39,951 nucleotides of DNA from Rhodobacterales bacterium (GTDB lineage: Bacteria; Pseudomonadota; Alphaproteobacteria; Rhodobacterales; Rhodobacteraceae). A model generated the notes under the pieces. The model was not told where the DNA came from, made no database searches, and saw only the letters and a program-made list of their open reading frames with translations. This document shows positions 32,074 through 39,951 of this stretch, piece after piece. The stretch covers positions 1-39,951 of the forward strand of contig QIGK01000035.1 of the NCBI GenBank assembly GCA_003228875.1, written 5' to 3'. Every line of letters starts with the position of its first letter. Positions within the stretch are counted from its first letter, which is position 1. The translations under genes and the position numbers were made by a program.

Positions 32074-33248
32074 ATGAATGCTGCTGATACCGCCTGGATT
32101 ATGACGTCAACTGTTTTGGTATTGTTCATGACCATTCCCGGACTTGCCCTGTTTTACGGCGGCCTTGTTCGGGCGCGCAATGTGTTATCGGTGCTGATGC
32201 AAACGATGGCCATTGCATGCCTGATGTCGATCTTGTGGTTGATGTTTGGCTATTCCATCGCATTTGGTGACGGCGGCAACCTTAACGCCTATTGGGGTGG
32301 ATTTGGCAAAATGTTCCTAAACGGCGTGACCGCAGACAGCATGACCGGCACTATTCCCGAAATCGTGTTTTTTGGCTTTCAAATGACTTTTGCAATTATC
32401 ACCCCTGCCCTGATTGTTGGCGCTTATGTGGAAAGAGTAGGCTTTGGTTTTGTTCTCGCGTTTTCCAGCCTCTGGATGCTGATTGTTTATTCGCCGGTTG
32501 TGCACTGGGTGTCTGGGCTGCTGGCGGCTGGGCGCTTGAACTTGGCGCTGTTGACCTTGCGGGTGGTATAGTTGTGCACCAGACCGCTGGCCTTGCAGCT
32601 TTAGTAGTGGCGTTTTTTCTTGGTGCTCGGCGCGACAAAAGCAAGCCACCGCATAATCCGGGTTATGTTATGCTGGGTGCTGCGATGCTTTGGGTCGGCT
32701 GGTTTGGCTTTAACGCGGGGTCGCAACTTAGTGTTTCGGGCGCCGCTGGCATGACTTTGGTTGTAACCCATATCTCTGCTGCGACGGCTTCGCTTTCATG
32801 GGCTTTGTGGGAGCGGATTAAATACGGCAAATCCTCAATGGTTGGTCTGGTGACCGGCACTATTGCGGGGCTTGCATCAATCACCCCGGCATCGGGTTCG
32901 GTCACCCCGATGGAAGCCATGCTAATTGGCGCAATCGCTGGCGTTCTTACGCAGGAAATGTGCCATGTGGTCAAAAACGTTCTCAAAATCGACGATACGT
33001 TGGATGTATTTGCAGTGCACGGGGTTGGCGGCATATTTGGCACATTGATGATTGCGGTGTTTGGAGGCGCGACTTGGATGGCGCAGATCACCACTTTGGG
33101 GGTTGTCGCGGTTTATACAATTGTGGTTTCCACGGTCATCGTTCTGGTCGTAAAGCTGGTTTTTCCGATCCGCGTGTCCGAGGAAGAGGAATTTGACGGG
33201 CTTGATATTTCCGCCCATGGCGAGCGCGCCTATGACCATTCTTCTTAA
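32074..33248 (+). pseudogene. amtB: Ammonium transporter AmtB, interrupted by a frameshift
   Basis: Two overlapping frames together make one Amt/MEP/Rh transporter of about 390 residues. The first frame (32074-32571) runs from the N-terminus (GLALFYGGLVRARNVLS) to SPVVHWV and then reads out of frame to a stop. The matching continuation WAAGGWALELGAVDLAGG starts in the next frame at 32514 and goes on to the normal C-terminus at 33248. The change is at about 32509-32514: two extra bases, or one lost. Pore-region sequences (VVHQTAGLAAL, HGVGGIFG) are otherwise intact, so the lesion is recent or a sequencing error. It lies 130 bp after cinA, and no glnK precedes it. Confidence 0.88.
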
Positions 33249-33688
33249 CCATAAAGCTGTTTGGCGCGTTGTTCAAACGCGCCAACAATCTGTTTCATGG
33301 CTTGGTCAAAAACAACCCCGATAAGGGCTTGCAAGACCTTGGATTTGAATTCAAAATCAACATGGAATGCCACTTCGCAGCCGTCTGGGTGGGGTTTGAA
33401 ATTCCAGTTATTCTCTAAAACACTAAACGGCCCGTCAAGATATTCCACGTCGATGCTCCGTGCTTTGGGCTGAAGCGTTACGCGGCTGGTAAAGCGTTCG
33501 CGAAACACCTTAAATGATATAATCAGATCAGCTTCTATAATCGAACCTTCAGTGGTTTTGGTGGTTTTGTGAATGCGCGCACCCGTTGTCCAAGGCAGAA
33601 ATTCGGGGTATTTGGCCACATCCGCGATCAGATCAAACATTTGTTCTGCACTATGGGGCATAACGCGGGTTTCGGTGTGGGATGGCAT
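33245..33688 (-). CDS. Coq10/RatA-like START-domain protein (ubiquinone-binding family)
   Basis: The 147-residue protein belongs to the polyketide cyclase/START Coq10 family. The N-terminal MPSHTETRVMPHSAEQMFDLIADVAKYPEFLPW-type pattern (here residues 1-33) and the C-terminal helix (FDQAMKQIVGAFEQRA) are typical. Members bind coenzyme Q or lipids and support respiratory function. RatA of Escherichia coli is a relative with a disputed toxin label. The ATG at 33688 has AAAGAG upstream and is preferred over an ATG 10 codons earlier. The stop overlaps amtB (TTAA, 33245-33248). Confidence 0.88.
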   Translation of the reverse strand: MPSHTETRVMPHSAEQMFDLIADVAKYPEFLPWTTGARIHKTTKTTEGSIIEADLIISFKVFRERFTSRVTLQPKARSIDVEYLDGPFSVLENNWNFKPHPDGCEVAFHVDFEFKSKVLQALIGVVFDQAMKQIVGAFEQRAKQLYG

Positions 33689-33755
33689 GTTATAAACTCT
33701 TTGTTGTCTGGTTATCAAATGACATAAAGTAGTAAAGAATCACAAGGACAAGTGT

Positions 33756-34295
33756 ATGGATCACTCCAATTATGTCATCGACGAGATGATCTCGGCCAAA
33801 ACCATCGCTGCACGGGTGGAATCCTTGGCGGTGGAAATTTCTGAATATTTTAAAGGGACTGACAAACTGGTGGTGGTGGGGCTGTTGCGTGGGTCTTTTG
33901 TTTTTATTGCTGATCTGGTGCGTGAACTTGACCTGCCGGTTGAGGTCGATTTTTTAGAAGCATCATCGTATGGCAACGCTACCGAATCCTCTCGCGAAGT
34001 GCGCATTCTGAAAGACCTGCGCGGAGAGATTGAAAACCGCGACCTGCTGGTGGTCGAAGACATCATCGACACCGGCCACACCATGACCCACGTGCTGCAC
34101 CTGTTGAAATCGCGCAATCCGGCGCGGCTAAAGGTCTGCGCGTTGCTGGACAAACCAACCCGCCGAGAGGCCGAAGTAACAGCTGATTGGACCGGATTTG
34201 AAATTCCTGATGAATTTGTAGTAGGCTATGGCATTGATTATGCACAACGCAACCGCAACCTGCCCTATATCGGGTCTGTGAGGTTTACCAAATGA
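33756..34295 (+). CDS. hpt: Hypoxanthine phosphoribosyltransferase
   Basis: The 179-residue salvage enzyme converts hypoxanthine (and guanine in some members) to the nucleotide using PRPP. The PRPP-binding loop is [12 protein letters not shown]. The flexible loop is around [10 protein letters not shown], and the C-terminal [18 protein letters not shown] completes the family pattern. Its last bases overlap a small membrane-protein gene (ATGA, 34292-34295). It is divergent from the coq10-like gene with 67 bp between the starts. Confidence 0.94.
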   Translation: MDHSNYVIDEMISAKTIAARVESLAVEISEYFKGTDKLVVVGLLRGSFVFIADLVRELDLPVEVDFLEASSYGNATESSREVRILKDLRGEIENRDLLVVEDIIDTGHTMTHVLHLLKSRNPARLKVCALLDKPTRREAEVTADWTGFEIPDEFVVGYGIDYAQRNRNLPYIGSVRFTK

Positions 34296-34480
34296 ATATT
34301 TTTCTGTTATTGCGAATGAAACGGCTGGCGGACAATCCGCCTAGCAGGAAACGCATTATTCTTGTGCTGAGCATTTTGGCCTTTATCGCAACATTGGCCT
34401 TTTATGAATATCTGTTTGGTTGGCCTGAATTTTTAACCGTTGACCAAGGCGTTGGACGTCGCGGGTTTGTTCTGCGCTAA
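34292..34480 (+). CDS. Small single-pass membrane protein, unknown function
   Basis: The 62-residue product has basic residues at 8-22 and one hydrophobic segment at about 22-42 ([20 protein letters not shown]). A short C-terminal tail follows ([19 protein letters not shown]). By the positive-inside rule the N-terminus should be cytoplasmic. I do not recognise the family. The reason to call it is the ATGA overlap with hpt, the consistent membrane topology and the fit between hpt and the convergent lipA. Confidence 0.65.
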   Translation: MNIFLLLRMKRLADNPPSRKRIILVLSILAFIATLAFYEYLFGWPEFLTVDQGVGRRGFVLR

Positions 34481-34497
34481 GGCCTTAGCAGAAACGC

Positions 34498-35457
34498 CTA
34501 ATTTCCTGGAAATTTTGCTAGCCTGGCATCCCGAAGCCGCGCAAAATCATCCCCAGCATGATAGCTGGAGCGCGTCAGCGGTGTCGCGGAAACCATCAAA
34601 AACCCTTTGCCGTAAGCCGCAGATTCATAAGATTTGAATTCCTCCGGTGTCACAAACCGATCAACCACATGGTGTTTGGGGGTGGGTTGCAGATATTGGC
34701 CGATGGTTAAGAAATCTACATCTGCGGCGCGCATGTCATCCATGACCTGATGCACCGATTGTTTGTCTTCGCCCAAACCGACCATGATACCAGATTTGGT
34801 AAATATGGCTGGGTCCAGCTCCTTGATACGTTGCAACACCCGCAGGCTGTGAAAATAGCGCGCGCCGGGGCGCACTGTTGGGTAAAGACTGGGCACGGTT
34901 TCAAGGTTGTGGTTAAACACATCTGGGCGCGCCTCAACTACGGTTTCAACTGCTTCCGGCCCGCATTTCAAAAAATCCGGCGTCAGGACTTCGATGGTGG
35001 TATCAGGCGATTTTCTGCGAATGGCGCGGATGGTCTGGGCGATATGTTCAGCGCCGCCATCCTGAAGATCATCGCGATCCACCGAAGTGATCACCACATG
35101 TTTCAACCCAAGCTTATCAACCGCCACCGCCACCCGGCCCGGTTCAAACACATCCAACGCATCAGGCCGCCCAGTGGCGATGTTACAAAAAGAACAGCCC
35201 CGCGTGCAAATATCACCCATGATCATCATGGTGGCGTGGCCCTGTGACCAGCATTCACCCACATTCGGGCATCCTGCCTCCTGACACACGGTGACAAGAT
35301 TGTTTTCTTTCAGAATGTTGCGGGTTCTGCGATAGCCCTCGGAATTCGGGGCCTTTACCCTGATCCAATCCGGTTTGCGCAGAATCGGCGTGTCAGGCTT
35401 ATGCGCCTTTTCGGGGTGGCGTTGGGATTTGTCAGACAGATCGCGGGGTTGAGACAT
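34498..35457 (-). CDS. lipA: Lipoyl synthase
   Basis: The 319-residue radical-SAM enzyme inserts two sulfurs into octanoyl groups on lipoyl domains. The auxiliary cluster ligands are C58, C63 and C69 ([12 protein letters not shown]), and the radical-SAM cluster ligands are C84, C88 and C91 (CTRGCSFC). The C-terminal RSSYHAGDD supplies the conserved serine ligand. The frame stays open 46 codons upstream, but MSQPRDLS has an AGAGG site 6 bases before it and a normal length. Lipoate made here is needed by the 2-oxoacid dehydrogenases that use the LpdA encoded at 38951-39951. Confidence 0.95.
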   Translation of the reverse strand: MSQPRDLSDKSQRHPEKAHKPDTPILRKPDWIRVKAPNSEGYRRTRNILKENNLVTVCQEAGCPNVGECWSQGHATMMIMGDICTRGCSFCNIATGRPDALDVFEPGRVAVAVDKLGLKHVVITSVDRDDLQDGGAEHIAQTIRAIRRKSPDTTIEVLTPDFLKCGPEAVETVVEARPDVFNHNLETVPSLYPTVRPGARYFHSLRVLQRIKELDPAIFTKSGIMVGLGEDKQSVHQVMDDMRAADVDFLTIGQYLQPTPKHHVVDRFVTPEEFKSYESAAYGKGFLMVSATPLTRSSYHAGDDFARLRDARLAKFPGN

Positions 35458-35593
35458 GATGACCTCTGAATAATGGTTTCCACTGCATACCCCATACGCC
35501 AATCGCTGTCTGCCAAATTCAGCACATGCCAGCATTGCATTGCACGCAAGGATGTAAACATGTGATAAACTGCCAACAGAACAGGAAATTCCC

Positions 35594-36334
35594 ATGGCAG
35601 AAACGTCTTCAACATCGCTGGCAATTCACAAAAGTTCCGAGCATCAGATCGGAAAATTACAGGAATTCATGAAGCAAATCGTTTTTGGCGGCAATGACGG
35701 CATTGTCACAACCTTTGCCATTGTCGCCGGTTTTGCCGGTGCGGGCATGGAAGGCACCGCCCAAATAGGCGGCATCGCGGTTTTGTTGTTTGGTATTGCC
35801 AACTTGCTGGCGGATGCAACCGCCATGGGCTTGGGTGAATTTCTTTCAGGCCGCTCGGAACGCGATGTCTATACCGCCACCCGCGACAAAGAATTATATG
35901 AGATCAAGAATAACCCAGCCATGGAACGTGCTGAAATGTATGAAATTCTTGGGGAACGTGGCGTGTCGGAGGAAGATGCCAAGCAACTGACCGATATTTT
36001 CGAACGCCACCCGGAATTCATGGCGGATTTTATGATGCAATATGAGATTGGCATGGCCGACCCGACCGGTGAAAGCCCTGTGATGAACGGGCTGGCGACT
36101 TTTATCGCCTTTATCATTTTTGGCGTGGTGCCATTGCTGCCCTATTTCCTGATGGAGGCGTCACGAACCACGTTTAATCTGTCAGTTGCTGCGACATTTG
36201 CGGCGCTGGTTGCATTGGGATTATTACGCTGGAAAGTCACCAACCAATCTATGTTGCGATGTGTCGGAGAAACGGTGCTGGTGGGCGGCATTTGTGCAAT
36301 CGTTGCCTTTGGTGTCGGGCTGGCTTTTCGCTGA
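35594..36334 (+). CDS. VIT1/CCC1-family iron/manganese transporter
   Basis: The 246-residue membrane protein belongs to the VIT family, which moves Fe2+ or Mn2+ out of the cytoplasm or into stores in characterised members. [20 protein letters not shown] (31-50) is the hallmark first helix, and a second helix spans about 56-80. A cytosolic acidic/helical metal-binding segment lies at about 85-155. Three more helices follow (about 163-187, 194-211 and 221-245). AGGAAA precedes the ATG. It is divergent from lipA with 136 bp between the starts. Its regulation and metal are unknown. Confidence 0.87.
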   Translation: MAETSSTSLAIHKSSEHQIGKLQEFMKQIVFGGNDGIVTTFAIVAGFAGAGMEGTAQIGGIAVLLFGIANLLADATAMGLGEFLSGRSERDVYTATRDKELYEIKNNPAMERAEMYEILGERGVSEEDAKQLTDIFERHPEFMADFMMQYEIGMADPTGESPVMNGLATFIAFIIFGVVPLLPYFLMEASRTTFNLSVAATFAALVALGLLRWKVTNQSMLRCVGETVLVGGICAIVAFGVGLAFR

Positions 36335-36346
36335 CGGTTTAATGGA

Positions 36347-37777
36347 TCAATATTTTACCGCGCTCACCCGGTTTTCGGGTCGGTAGGTTTTTGGGACATT
36401 AATTTTCAGCAATGGCGGTTTGGGGTTGGCGGGCAAATGCAGAATCAGTTTTGAACATATTTCTTCAATATTGGAGCCTTTAGCAACCAACTCATCCGTG
36501 ATCAGGTTATTTTCCTCAAACGGATCAATTTCGTGATCATAAAGCTCCAACTGGCCGGTATCATAGCGAATTAAACGGTATTGTCCGGTGCGCACGCTGG
36601 CCGCCATATGGCTTTCAATGACGGGTTTTTCGGTAAACCGTTCCCACATCGAAATCGCATTGCCTCGCCCGGTTTTGCCACGGATTAATGGCATCAGATC
36701 CTGCCCGTCAAAAGGGTGTGGCGAGGTAAGGCCAAGCAGGTTTTGCAGGGTCGGATAGATATCCAGCAACGAAACCGGCTCTGACACCCGACGCGCCGGA
36801 AGGTCTGGATGATAGAGCATCAAAGGCACCCGCAAAGCGCGCTCCCACAAGGTGAATTTATGAAAAGCCAGCTTTTCGCCAAATTGCAAGCCGTGGTCGG
36901 ACCAGAAAATAATCAATGTGTTTTCAAGCAAACCTTGGCTTTCCAGTTGGTCCAGCAATTGCCCGACAATGTGATCCGCATAGGCAATACAGGCCAGATA
37001 GCTGTGAATAAAATCCTGATACTCGCCGGTTTTATACACGGTTCGGCCAATCTGGCGTTGCACAAGTTTGCGTGCTGAAGGCGGTAGGGTATTAAATTCG
37101 CTCAGATCATCAGGATCAAAGGCTTTGCCATGAAATCCGGGCGGCTGTTCAACTGGGGTTTTGATCTTATCGAAAAACTCCTGTCGTGCCATAAACGGCA
37201 GATGTGGCGAAAAGGTGCCAAATGCCCAGAATTGATTTTCGGAACCACGGGTTAGCTGGGTTTTCATGAATTCAAGATTGCGCTCATCATATTGCGGCGG
37301 CGCGGAATTGGGCAATGGCCCAAAATCGGTTCGAGGGCCTAACAAGCCTAATTTTGCCGCGCGGCTGGTTTTTGAAAATGTGTCCACCTCGGTATGGAAA
37401 AACTGAGACCAGTCTTCGGTATCAAACCCCGACAGGCCCATATGGAAAACCTTGCCGGCACCAATGGTTTCCCACCCCGCATCCCGCGCCTGCCCGATGA
37501 TTGATCGCCGCCCGCCGGGTGGATAGCGCAAAGCCCAGCTTTGCTGGTTGGAATACATACCGGTGCGCCAAGGTGCCTGCCCAAACAGCGTAGAAGTGCG
37601 CGAGGGCGAACAGGCGGGTGCCGCCGCATAGGCATGTTCAAACACGGTTGAGCGGTTCGCTAGACGGGTCAGATTGGGCGTATAAGCCTGCGGATGCCCA
37701 CCAAGCGGCTCGATCCAGTCGTTGAGGTCCTCAACCGACAGGAGCAGAATATTTTTGATTTTCGGGTCGGTGGACAT
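36347..37777 (-). CDS. Type I (formylglycine) sulfatase
   Basis: The 476-residue enzyme is an alkaline-phosphatase-fold sulfatase. The formylglycine precursor is C56 in CSPSR, matching the C-x-P-S-R maturation signature. The metal and sulfate-binding context follows: VEDLND near 15-20, GKVFHMG and SDHGLQFGEK. The overall pattern is closest to iduronate-2-sulfatase-type enzymes, but the substrate cannot be told from sequence. There is no obvious signal peptide at the chosen start, so it may be cytoplasmic. The start is uncertain because no good ribosome-binding site precedes 37777; the frame is open to 37855. No maturase or transporter is adjacent. Confidence 0.88.
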   Translation of the reverse strand: MSTDPKIKNILLLSVEDLNDWIEPLGGHPQAYTPNLTRLANRSTVFEHAYAAAPACSPSRTSTLFGQAPWRTGMYSNQQSWALRYPPGGRRSIIGQARDAGWETIGAGKVFHMGLSGFDTEDWSQFFHTEVDTFSKTSRAAKLGLLGPRTDFGPLPNSAPPQYDERNLEFMKTQLTRGSENQFWAFGTFSPHLPFMARQEFFDKIKTPVEQPPGFHGKAFDPDDLSEFNTLPPSARKLVQRQIGRTVYKTGEYQDFIHSYLACIAYADHIVGQLLDQLESQGLLENTLIIFWSDHGLQFGEKLAFHKFTLWERALRVPLMLYHPDLPARRVSEPVSLLDIYPTLQNLLGLTSPHPFDGQDLMPLIRGKTGRGNAISMWERFTEKPVIESHMAASVRTGQYRLIRYDTGQLELYDHEIDPFEENNLITDELVAKGSNIEEICSKLILHLPANPKPPLLKINVPKTYRPENRVSAVKY

Positions 37778-37835
37778 GGGGGATTTATGGCGGAGGCTGG
37801 CGGATTGGTCCAGCTTTTTCCGGATATGGCGCAGC

Positions 37836-37856
37836 GGTGCGTGGGGACCACGCACC
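37836..37856. repeat. Perfect 9-bp hairpin next to the sulfatase 5' end
   Basis: GGTGCGTGG (37836-37844) and CCACGCACC (37848-37856) are perfect inverted copies around three bases. The GC-rich form, ending next to CCCTACGG, resembles intergenic repeat sequences seen in many bacterial genomes. It lies upstream of the preferred sulfatase start, in the leader or promoter region. Confidence 0.5.
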
Positions 37857-37909
37857 CTACGGATCGGGTGTAATTTTTGTATAAGTTTTACATAAGTTTT
37901 CCGTAGGGT
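37854..37909. repeat. 10-bp inverted repeat bounding an AT-rich core
   Basis: ACCCTACGGA (37854-37863) and TCCGTAGGGT (37900-37909) are perfect inverted copies 36 bp apart. The core is AT-rich and contains ATAAGTTTT twice (37881-37889 and 37892-37900, 11-bp period). The left arm overlaps the hairpin at 37836-37856. This could be a small mobile palindromic repeat (MITE-like) or a regulatory site shared by the divergent sulfatase and ankyrin genes. There are no target-site duplications that I can identify. Confidence 0.5.
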
Positions 37910-37974
37910 TAATTTTGGTTAAGGTATTACGGCTTTGAGTTGAAACTTGGGGTGTGAGTGAATATGTATCTATA

Positions 37975-38964
37975 ATGAAGTCTTATAGAATATTGCAGCT
38001 ACCTACCTTCCTTATATTGTTAGTAATTTGGCCGAATGTTTCAGTTGCACAATTCTGCCCAGAAAAACTAATATCAAATCCAATGGCATGGTATCGTGCG
38101 ACACTGGTGCAGGTTACCGATTGCCTTGAATTAGGCCTTGATCCAAACGCGATTATCCGTGGCGATCGTTCAGCGTATCTATTGGCAGTTAGTAAAACTG
38201 ATAACATTCAGATTGTCCAAGCGTTGATAGATGCCGGGGCGGATGTAAATAGTTCAATGGGCTATGGTTATAGCGCATTAATTATGGCGAGATCGCCTGA
38301 GATGATAAGAATTCTTGTTGAATTTGGCGCAGATTTGGAAGCGCCTTACTATGACGGGCGGACACCACTATTAAATGCCGTAGGGAATTACATGAACGGT
38401 GACGATTCTGAACGGCAAGAAAAATTCGACATAATTCGCGTTTTAGTCGAGTTAGGAGCAAACATTTACGCTCAAGACGGCAACGGATACACAGTTTTGC
38501 ATTGGGCTGTAAATGCTGGCCACGGTAGAGGGGCCGATTATACCGACGTCATTAAATTTCTGGTCGAAAGTGGTGCAAACCTTAACACATTGTCCTTTCC
38601 GACCGAACGCAATTATCAACAATTACACTCTCCGCTGCACCTTGCTTTGTTGACTGGATATAGAATGCAGGTTGATGCATTATTACTAATTTCTCTTGGT
38701 GCCGACGCAACTCAACTGGTCGGGGGCATAAATGAGTCGGCAACACGGTACGCAGTGTGTCTTAATTCCCCGTCTCTCCGCCAAAATGGTGATGATCTGT
38801 CTGTGATTATGGAGGTGTTGCTTGAAAATGGCGCTGACCCGAGTGTCAGAAATTCTTTAGGAATTTCCACTATAGACATTGCCATACGCGGAAAGTGTTA
38901 TTCAGACATCCAACTTTTTCAGCAATACGGCTATATGGATCACGACCAACCTACATATGAATAA
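37975..38964 (+). CDS. Secreted ankyrin-repeat protein
   Basis: The 329-residue product begins with a signal peptide: basic n-region (K2, R5), hydrophobic core 6-19 and likely cleavage after A25 (VSVA-Q). About six or seven ankyrin-like repeats follow (roughly 40-310), shown by repeated LxxxGADxN-type ends such as LIDAGADVN, LVEFGADLE, LVELGANIY, LVESGANLN and LLENGADPS. Ankyrin proteins bind other proteins; no enzymatic motif is seen. A GTG at 37954 in the same frame, with GGGG just upstream, is an alternative start but would spoil the signal peptide's n-region. The gene looks more AT-rich than its neighbours. It overlaps lpdA by 14 bp tail-to-tail. Confidence 0.8.
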   Translation: MKSYRILQLPTFLILLVIWPNVSVAQFCPEKLISNPMAWYRATLVQVTDCLELGLDPNAIIRGDRSAYLLAVSKTDNIQIVQALIDAGADVNSSMGYGYSALIMARSPEMIRILVEFGADLEAPYYDGRTPLLNAVGNYMNGDDSERQEKFDIIRVLVELGANIYAQDGNGYTVLHWAVNAGHGRGADYTDVIKFLVESGANLNTLSFPTERNYQQLHSPLHLALLTGYRMQVDALLLISLGADATQLVGGINESATRYAVCLNSPSLRQNGDDLSVIMEVLLENGADPSVRNSLGISTIDIAIRGKCYSDIQLFQQYGYMDHDQPTYE

Positions 38965-39951
38965 CCCGCCCATAAGCGTCCAACACACTTTCATGCATCA
39001 TTTCACTTAGGGTCGGGTGTGGGAATACCGTTTGCATCAGGTCTTCCTCAGTGGTTTCCAACTGCCGCCCGACAACATAACCCTGAATAAGTTCGGTCAC
39101 TTCAGCACCAATCATATGCGCGCCCAGAAATTCACCGGTTTTGGCGTCGAAAATGGTTTTAACCAAGCCTTCGGCCTCACCCAGTGCAATGGCTTTGCCG
39201 TTGCCCATAAACGGAAAACGGCCGACCTTGATGTCATAACCCAGCTCTTTGGCTTTGGCCTCGGTATAGCCAACGCTGGCGACTTGCGGGTGGCAATAGG
39301 TGCAACCGGCAATGCTTTCGGGTTTTATCGCATGCACCTTTTTGCCAGCGATTTTTTCGGCTACCATCACCCCCTCGTGCGAGGCTTTATGGGCCAGCCA
39401 AGGCGCGCCCGCAATATCGCCAATTGCGTAAATACCGGGGATTTTGGTGGCGCAATATTGATCGGTCACAATATGGGTGCGGTCGATTTCAATGCCCAAT
39501 GCTTCCAGCCCCAGCCCCTCAACATTGCCAACAATGCCCACAGCAGAAATCACGGTGTCAAAGGTTTCGGTAATAGTTTTGCCACCGGTTTCGATATGCG
39601 CCGTAACTTTGCCTTTGCCACGATCCAGTTTTTTAACCATGGATTTTTCCATGATCTTCATGCCCTGCTTAACAAACTGTTTCTTGGCGAATTTGGAGAT
39701 TTCAGCGTCTTCAACTGGCAGCACACGGTCCATGACCTCAACCACAGTCGTATCCGCGCCTAGCGTGTTATAAAAACTGGCAAATTCAATGCCAATTGCA
39801 CCGGAACCGATCACCAGCAGTTTTTTCGGCATCCGCACCGGATCAAGCGCGTGTTTATAGGTCCAGACCAAATCGCCGTCAGCCTCTAGCCCCGGCAATT
39901 CACGGGCCCGCGCGCCGGTGGCGATGATGATGTTTTTGGCGGTCAGTGTAT
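38951..39951 (-). CDS. lpdA: Dihydrolipoyl dehydrogenase, C-terminal part (runs off the window)
   Basis: The visible 333 residues belong to the E3 flavoenzyme of 2-oxoacid dehydrogenase and glycine cleavage complexes. The reading frame is open to the right edge, where it starts with NIIIATGARAREL. The NAD-binding GSGAIGIEFA, the FAD-contacting YAIGDIAGAPWLAHKA and the C-terminal active-site HPTLSEMMHE are present. The N-terminal FAD domain with the redox-active cysteine pair lies outside the window. The usual neighbours (odhA/odhB or pdh genes) should lie to the right. Its stop overlaps the ankyrin gene's end by 14 bp. Confidence 0.94.
   Translation of the reverse strand, partial: TLTAKNIIIATGARARELPGLEADGDLVWTYKHALDPVRMPKKLLVIGSGAIGIEFASFYNTLGADTTVVEVMDRVLPVEDAEISKFAKKQFVKQGMKIMEKSMVKKLDRGKGKVTAHIETGGKTITETFDTVISAVGIVGNVEGLGLEALGIEIDRTHIVTDQYCATKIPGIYAIGDIAGAPWLAHKASHEGVMVAEKIAGKKVHAIKPESIAGCTYCHPQVASVGYTEAKAKELGYDIKVGRFPFMGNGKAIALGEAEGLVKTIFDAKTGEFLGAHMIGAEVTELIQGYVVGRQLETTEEDLMQTVFPHPTLSEMMHESVLDAYGRVIHM

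Noticed and set aside
32500-32520. Programmed ribosomal frameshifting in amtB
   Set aside because: I see no slippery heptamer or obvious downstream pseudoknot, and AmtB proteins are not known to use frameshifting. A mutation or sequence error is more likely.
35458-35595. Extended N-terminus for LipA
   Set aside because: The extra 46 codons occupy the divergent promoter region shared with the VIT gene, and the ATG at 35457 has a clear AGAGG site.
39017-39763. A 248-codon open frame antisense to lpdA
   Set aside because: It is low-complexity mirror coding (many F, N, G and H) of the strongly conserved lpdA frame.

Overview
The window looks like core chromosome of an alphaproteobacterium, most likely a Rhodobacterales (Roseobacter/Paracoccaceae-type) species. 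This rests on gene order and protein type: the dusB(nifR3)-ntrB-ntrC-ntrY-ntrX-trkA-trkH-hfq-hflX block, the ispD-ispF fusion followed by pgpA and cinA, purC-purS-purQ facing a DUF1476 (F1-ATPase zeta subunit) gene and purB, a split homocysteine methyltransferase/corrinoid pair with DUF1638, and an NtrC that lacks the GAFTGA loop as reported for Rhodobacter capsulatus. The base composition looks balanced by eye, which would be low for this order; I did not compute it.

Layout. Positions 1-263 hold the 3' end of a tRNA-Asn-like gene with no 5' half (a likely integration scar), a weak terminator and a promoter with an inverted repeat. 264-3727 carries two DegT-type aminotransferase paralogues around a LysR regulator. 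3783-6040 is a tight rnd-cobK-like-sufE operon. 6071-8482 encodes a homocysteine methyltransferase, a cobalamin-binding protein and a DUF1638 protein, probably parts of a multi-protein methionine synthase. 8479-11573 is a dctB-dctD two-component pair. 11678-16076 holds msrP, then purQ, purS and purC on the minus strand, DUF1476 and purB. 16157-17953 has an AraC-type regulator with a perfect palindrome upstream, and miaA. 18023-29768 is a co-directional minus-strand cluster of nine genes: dusB, the ntrBC and ntrYX systems, the TrkAH potassium system, hfq and hflX. 29852-33248 has ispDF-pgpA-cinA and a frameshifted amtB. 33245-36334 has a coq10-like gene, hpt with a small membrane protein, lipA and a VIT-family transporter. 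36347-39951 has a lone sulfatase, a repeat-rich AT-rich spacer, a secreted ankyrin protein and the C-terminal part of lpdA, which runs off the right edge.

How the genes fit together. The window is mostly housekeeping and nutrient control: nitrogen sensing (NtrBC, NtrYX, AmtB), potassium uptake (TrkAH), C4-dicarboxylate sensing (DctBD), purine synthesis, methionine/B12 chemistry and cofactor or RNA maturation (LipA, SufE, MiaA, DusB, Hfq, RNase D). Genes are packed closely. Within operons many share 4-bp start/stop overlaps, and four convergent junctions share a 4-bp tail-to-tail stop overlap. No stretch longer than 300 bases lacks a gene, and I saw no rRNA, complete tRNA, CRISPR array or insertion sequence. 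I found no clearly new multi-gene system. The items most worth a second look are the three NtrC-type regulators that all lack GAFTGA, the methyltransferase/corrinoid/DUF1638 cluster, the aminotransferase pair with its promoter palindrome, the tRNA-Asn scar and the frameshifted amtB.
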